The notes under the pieces: model-generated
Seen by the model: only the letters and a program-made list of their open reading frames with translations
Database searches by the model: none
What the model was told of the DNA's origin: nothing
Assembly: GCF_028609865.1 (NCBI RefSeq)
Contig: NZ_CP063194.1
Coordinates: forward strand, 372,001-436,000
Reading direction: 5' to 3'
DNA: 64,000 bases
Source: Corynebacterium jeddahense
GTDB lineage: Bacteria > Actinomycetota > Actinomycetes > Mycobacteriales > Mycobacteriaceae
Translations under genes and position numbers: made by a program
In this document: positions 60,315 through 64,000 of the stretch, in pieces
How positions within the stretch are numbered: the stretch's first letter is position 1
How the letters are laid out: each line of letters starts with the position of its first letter

Positions 60315-61855
60315 ATGCACGCCGACGCTAGGTATCGTCCCATGTCCTTCTTCTCCCGCAGCGCAATCATCGCGCCCAAGGAATTCAACCGCTGGCTGGT
60401 CGTCCCGGCGGCGCTGGCCATCCACCTCTCCATCGGCCAGGTGTACGGCTTCTCCGTGTTCAAAAAGCCCATGATGGAGCACTTCGGTGTCGGCGAAGTG
60501 GCGGTGGGGTGGATCTTCTCTCTGGCCATCGGCATGTTGGGCACATCCTCGGCGCTCTTCGGCTCGTGGGTGGAAAGCGTCGGACCGCGGGCCTCGATGG
60601 TCGTCTCCGGCGCGTTGTGGGTGCTGGGCTTCTTCGTAGCCACGCTGGGCATTAGCACCGGCAATCTGTGGCTGGTCTACTTCGGCTACGGCTTCATCGG
60701 CGGGATTGGCCTGGGCATCGGCTACATCTCGCCGGTGTCCACGTTGATGAAGTGGTTCCCGGATCGGCCGGGTCTTGCCACCGGCCTTGCCATCATGGGC
60801 TTTGGTGGCGGCGCGCTCATTGCCTCGCCCGCGTCGAATCGCCTCATGGAGGCGTTCGGCGGCGGCACCGAGATCGCGGACCGGGCCGCGGGGCTGCAGC
60901 CGACGTTTATCACCCTCGCGCTGGTGTACCTCGTGGTCATCGCCATGGGCGCGTACTGCATCCGGCTGCCGCACCCGGACTGACGCCGTCGGGCGCACCG
61001 AAGCGGAACGCGAAGCCGTCCGAGGTCGCCATCGTTGGTGCGAACGTGAGCGCATCGAACGCCATCCGCACGCCGCAATTCTGGTGCCTGTGGGTGATTC
61101 TGTTCTGCAACATCACCGCCGGCATCGGCATCCTGGAAAACGCCGCGCCGATGGTGCAGGACTACTTCCCGGCGCTGACGGCCGCGGCGGCCGCGGGCTT
61201 CGTCGGACTGCTCTCGCTGGCCAACATGGGCGGCCGCTTCATCTGGTCGTCGGCTTCTGACGTGATCGGGCGCAAGAACATCTACATGGTGTACCTGGGC
61301 GTCGGGCTGATCTTCTACTTCGTTCTGGCTTCTGCCGGCCACACCAGCTTGGGGCTGTTTGTGGCCTGCGCCCTGGTCCTGCTCACTTTCTACGGCGGCG
61401 GGTTCTCCACCATCCCCGCGTACCTGCGCGACTTGTTCGGCGTGTACCAGGTCGGTGCGATCCACGGCCGGTTGCTCACCGCCTGGTCCGCAGCCGGCGT
61501 TGCAGGGCCGCTGATCATCAACATGGTGGTCGAGCGCCAGGCCAGCCGCGGTAACGAGGGCCCCGAGCTCTACCAGCTGTCGCTCTACATCATGTGCGTG
61601 CTGCTCGCCGTGGGTCTCCTGGCCAACTTCCTAGTCAAGCCGGTTGACCGCAAGTGGTTCGAAGACCCGCAGACTGTTCAGGCCAAGGTTGAGGCGGACC
61701 GTGCCGCTGCGGCCGGGGCAGATGCGGGTGCCGGTGCGAAAGCTAGCGGTGCGCACACCGCTGTAGCGCTGGTGCTGGCGGCGGTCATCGCGGCGCTGCT
61801 GGTCTACGGCCTGTGGGAGACCGCGGTGAAAGCCTCCGGCATGTTCGTGGGCTAA
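60315..61855 (+). pseudogene. OFA-family (oxalate/formate antiporter-like) MFS transporter, split by a -1 frameshift
   Basis: Part 1 (60315-60983) encodes six helices from PKEFNRWLVVPAALAIHLSIGQVYGFSVF to LVYLVVIAMGAYCIRLPHPD, then TGA. Part 2, in the frame two bases on, continues TPSGAPKRNAKPSEVAIV, APMVQDYFP, and NMGGRFIWSSASDVIGRK with six more helices and ends at 61855. Adding one G at 60982 (CCGGACTGGACGCCG) restores ...HPDWTPSG... and a protein of about 513 aa, the usual OFA length. The start may be the ATG at 60342 (MSFFSRS) rather than 60315. Either a pseudogene or a sequence error. Confidence 0.8.
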
Positions 61856-62607
61856 GCCCCGGCGTAGACGCTGAAGCGCTCGGCGGAGACCTCGCCGACC
61901 AAGACGGTGTTGGTTTGCCGGGCGAGTTCCACTGCCATCGACGTCACGCCCGCAGTCGTGACGACGGCGCCAAAGCCGGCCGCCGCGGCTGCACGCACCG
62001 TCTCAAAGCCAACCCGGGCGTCGAGCGCGAGGGTGAGGTCGGTGGACGGGACGCCGTCGAGAAGCATGTGCCCGATGACCTTGTGCACCGCGTTCAGCGG
62101 GTCGAGGTCTTGGCGGCTCGCGTCGCCCGCGACGGCGGTGGGGAGGTCGCGCACGCGATGTGCGGCCAGTGCGGACGGGAGGGCAAAAAGGGCGACCGGA
62201 TCGAGCTGCATGAACTCGGCGCGGACATCGAGGTGCGCGGCGAGCTCGCGTACCCGCTGTTCGGCGGAAATGCCGCATGCGTCGCCGGGGATCGGATCGA
62301 TGAAGTGCGGGGCGGCGGGGCGCGCGAGGTTGATGTCTAAGAGGTTGTAGGTATTCTCCCCGCCGATGGCCCCCTCGCAGTAGCGGGCGGTGACGACGTC
62401 ATCGACCCGGCTGATAAAGCCCTGCGCCAACAACAGCCCGTGCGCGAGCTCGATGTCGTTGCCGGGGGTGCGCATGAGCGTGGCGACGGATTTGCCTCCG
62501 GCCCGAACCTCCAACGGCTCTTCAACCGCGACCTGGCCCGCGCGGGTGTCCCGGGTGCCGTCGGCGCCAATCTTTGTTACAGCGAAGCTGCGTTTACTCC
62601 TGCTCAT
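61852..62607 (-). CDS. fdhD: FdhD-family protein with altered cysteine motif
   Basis: 251 aa from the ATG at 62607 (MSRSKRSFAVTKIG). FdhD transfers sulfur from a cysteine desulfurase to the Mo cofactor of formate dehydrogenase. VEEPLEVRAGGKSVATLMRTPGNDIELAHGLLLAQGFI and the C-terminal RFSVYAGA fit the family. The reactive CxxC loop normally reads S-C-G-V-C-G; here it is DACGIS, so the second Cys is replaced by Ser. The GGLHAA and REDVGRHNAVDKV segments are also changed (ALAAHRVRD; RQDLDPLNAVHKV). It may be a diverged paralogue with another role or weakened activity. Its stop overlaps the MFS gene end. Confidence 0.8.
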   Translation of the reverse strand: MSRSKRSFAVTKIGADGTRDTRAGQVAVEEPLEVRAGGKSVATLMRTPGNDIELAHGLLLAQGFISRVDDVVTARYCEGAIGGENTYNLLDINLARPAAPHFIDPIPGDACGISAEQRVRELAAHLDVRAEFMQLDPVALFALPSALAAHRVRDLPTAVAGDASRQDLDPLNAVHKVIGHMLLDGVPSTDLTLALDARVGFETVRAAAAAGFGAVVTTAGVTSMAVELARQTNTVLVGEVSAERFSVYAGA

Positions 62608-62862
62608 TGCACCGATGCTAGCGCCGGGGATGACGGTTGTGGCGAGTGTATGCTGCGCGCCGTGGAAGCAATTGTGCACGAGCGCATCGCCTCACCGCGC
62701 ATTTGTGTCCGGGGTTCGACCATGCGGCCAATGTACCTGCGAGAACGCGGGTTATCCACAGGGCGGCAGGCACGAATTTCACAGGGGCGGCCCGTCGTGT
62801 CGGCCACGTTGGCTATAACTACACCCACACATCCGAAACCAGGGAAGGGGTGGGTGCGTCCG

Positions 62863-63576
62863 ATGCGTACCGAGGACAAGATCAAACAACGAGTGCAAAA
62901 ACTGCTGAACCAGGCGCGCGACAGGGAGGGCACGCCCGAGGGGGACGTGTTTTACGCCCGCGCGTTCGAGCTCATGGCGCAATACGGCTACGAGCAGCGG
63001 TACATCGACGGCCCGGAACCGTCCGAGGTGGGCCAGCGCGCCTACGAATTCACGGGCTCGTACACGGAGATGCAGGCGAACCTCCTGCTCACCATCGCGG
63101 CTGCGCTGCATTGCACCGGGTTTTCGCAGCGCGTGTACAACTCCACGCGGATGAAGGACGCCGTCATCTTCGGGTGCGTGCGCCACCTCGAACGCGTGGA
63201 CATGCTCTACCCGCTGCTGCTACCGGCGATGCTCGCGGACGCCCAGAAGCTGCACGCCAACAGTTGGGGTGAGTCGGCGGTGGTTCGGCGGCGCTCCTTC
63301 ATGTCCGGGTTCGCGGCCAGCATCGGTGCGCGGCTTTCGCAAGCCGAGCGCACCGTGGAGGAATCCGACGGTGAATACGGGCTCGTGCTTGTCGACGACT
63401 TTCAGAAAGCCACCGAAGCCCGCGACAACTTCGCCGCGGAGCAGGGCTTTCTCCTGGGCAACTACGCGTCGAAGCGGTCGTTCGACGCGGACGCGTTCAG
63501 CCAGGGCCACGCGGCAGGACAGCGCTCCGACATCGGGCAGAGCCGAGTGCGAGCCCGGCCCGCCCTGCCGTTCTAG
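62863..63576 (+). CDS. DUF2786 domain protein
   Basis: 237 aa from the ATG at 62863 (MRTEDKIKQRVQKLLNQARDREGTPEGDVFYARAFELMAQYGYE, the DUF2786 helical motif), then VIFGCVRHLERVDMLYPLLLPAMLADAQKLH and a C-terminal SFDADAFSQGHAAGQRSDIG. Many phage and mobile-element proteins share this domain, but it is also common on actinobacterial chromosomes; function unknown. AGGGAAGGGG lies upstream; a GTG at 62854 is an alternative start. Converges with the next gene, the stops sharing CTAG. Confidence 0.8.
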   Translation: MRTEDKIKQRVQKLLNQARDREGTPEGDVFYARAFELMAQYGYEQRYIDGPEPSEVGQRAYEFTGSYTEMQANLLLTIAAALHCTGFSQRVYNSTRMKDAVIFGCVRHLERVDMLYPLLLPAMLADAQKLHANSWGESAVVRRRSFMSGFAASIGARLSQAERTVEESDGEYGLVLVDDFQKATEARDNFAAEQGFLLGNYASKRSFDADAFSQGHAAGQRSDIGQSRVRARPALPF

Positions 63577-64000
63577 CCCCCGTCCTCGTCCACCAGCCAC
63601 GCGGCCGCAGCCACGATCATCGCCTCGGCCGCCCGGTCGAGCGTGGGCTGGAGGTCCGGCGCGAACGTGGGGGAGTGGTTCCCGGGGGCGTTTTCCCAGT
63701 CGGCGAAACCGCCCACACCCCAGTACGTGTACGGCACGCCGAGGGCGTCCGGGATGATGGAGAAATCCTCCGAGGCGGGGATCCGGCCCAGGTCCATGGC
63801 CTCGTCGTCGAAGTAGGCGTCGAAGGCGTCGCGCACCCGTGAGGTGATCACCGGGTTGTTGTCCGTGAGCGGGTACTCGTCGTAGAAGGTGATCTCCGGC
63901 TCCCGGGGGCTTCCGGCGGCGATGCACTCGCCGCGCACGATGCGGATGATCGCGCTGCGCAGCTTGTCGCTGACCTCGCGGGTGTACGCGCGGGTGTTTA
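63573..64000 (-). CDS. M20-family amidohydrolase, C-terminal part (runs off the window)
   Basis: The frame is open from base 63998 and ends at 63573-63575. The visible 141 residues include REVSDKLRSAIIRIVRGECI, DNNPVITSRVRDAFDAYF and the conserved metal-site segment IPASEDFSIIPDALGVPYTYWGVGGF, then NHSPTFAPDLQPTLDRAAEAMIVAAAAWL, as in IAL-type hippurate/N-acyl-amino-acid hydrolases of corynebacteria. The start and first metal ligands are outside. Confidence 0.9.
   Translation of the reverse strand, partial: NTRAYTREVSDKLRSAIIRIVRGECIAAGSPREPEITFYDEYPLTDNNPVITSRVRDAFDAYFDDEAMDLGRIPASEDFSIIPDALGVPYTYWGVGGFADWENAPGNHSPTFAPDLQPTLDRAAEAMIVAAAAWLVDEDGG

Overview
This is a GC-rich (roughly two-thirds G+C) chromosomal segment from an actinobacterium, most probably a Corynebacterium. 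The reasons are an RpoB that keeps the MLEG start seen in corynebacteria and mycobacteria, a DUF3068 membrane protein just upstream of rpoB, an HNH/DUF222 protein, an ISL3 element of the IS31831 type, and ribosomal proteins of corynebacterial length and wording.

Layout. (1) 1-14.35 kb: end of rplA, an HNH nuclease-like gene, an FAD oxidoreductase, rplJ-rplL with an RNA leader, a frameshifted aldehyde dehydrogenase, a DUF3068 protein, then rpoB and rpoC. (2) 14.4-36.2 kb is an accessory island: a DUF4143 ATPase with a triplicated start region, a complete type I-E cas operon on the minus strand (cas3-cse1-cse2-cas7-cas5-cas6e-cas1) whose last gene, cas2, is split by an ISL3 element carrying a 532-bp inverted duplication of its own 3' part, and an array of about 140 repeats on the plus strand. 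The array's far end cuts into a membrane-protein gene. (3) 36.4-41.1 kb: rpsL, rpsG, fusA, tuf. (4) 41.1-45.1 kb: an unknown gene and a six-gene Asp23/Gls24-type envelope cluster. (5) 45.1-50.9 kb: the S10 operon rpsJ to rpsQ behind a long leader. (6) 51-58.6 kb: glmS, two palindromic elements, remnants of a sugar-kinase gene and a PTS EIIA gene, thiD, two linked dynamin-like GTPase genes and a formate/nitrite channel. (7) 58.9-60.2 kb: rplN-rplX-rplE. (8) 60.3-64 kb: a frameshifted OFA-type MFS transporter, an atypical FdhD, a DUF2786 protein and the C-terminal part of an M20 amidohydrolase.

The most striking observation is between cas3 and the array. Two degenerate CRISPR repeats flank a 20-nt spacer-like sequence whose first 15 bases match a site directly upstream of the predicted cas promoter, with mismatches only at positions 6 and 12. 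Those are the positions that are flipped out and not read in type I-E R-loops. The site is preceded by AAC, and C is also the commonest base after the repeats of the array. This looks like a crRNA-like guide (CreR/CreA type) by which Cascade would repress its own operon. With cas2 broken by the IS, the picture is a system that can probably still interfere and self-regulate but can no longer acquire spacers.

Other points: rpsL codon 88 is AGG (Arg) where Lys is the norm, a classical streptomycin-resistance substitution; the ATPase start region is a 23-bp tandem triplication that creates two MDE* minicistrons; and a short motif related to GGTCGTCGATACGCAA recurs in intergenic DNA around the ribosomal and RNA polymerase operons.
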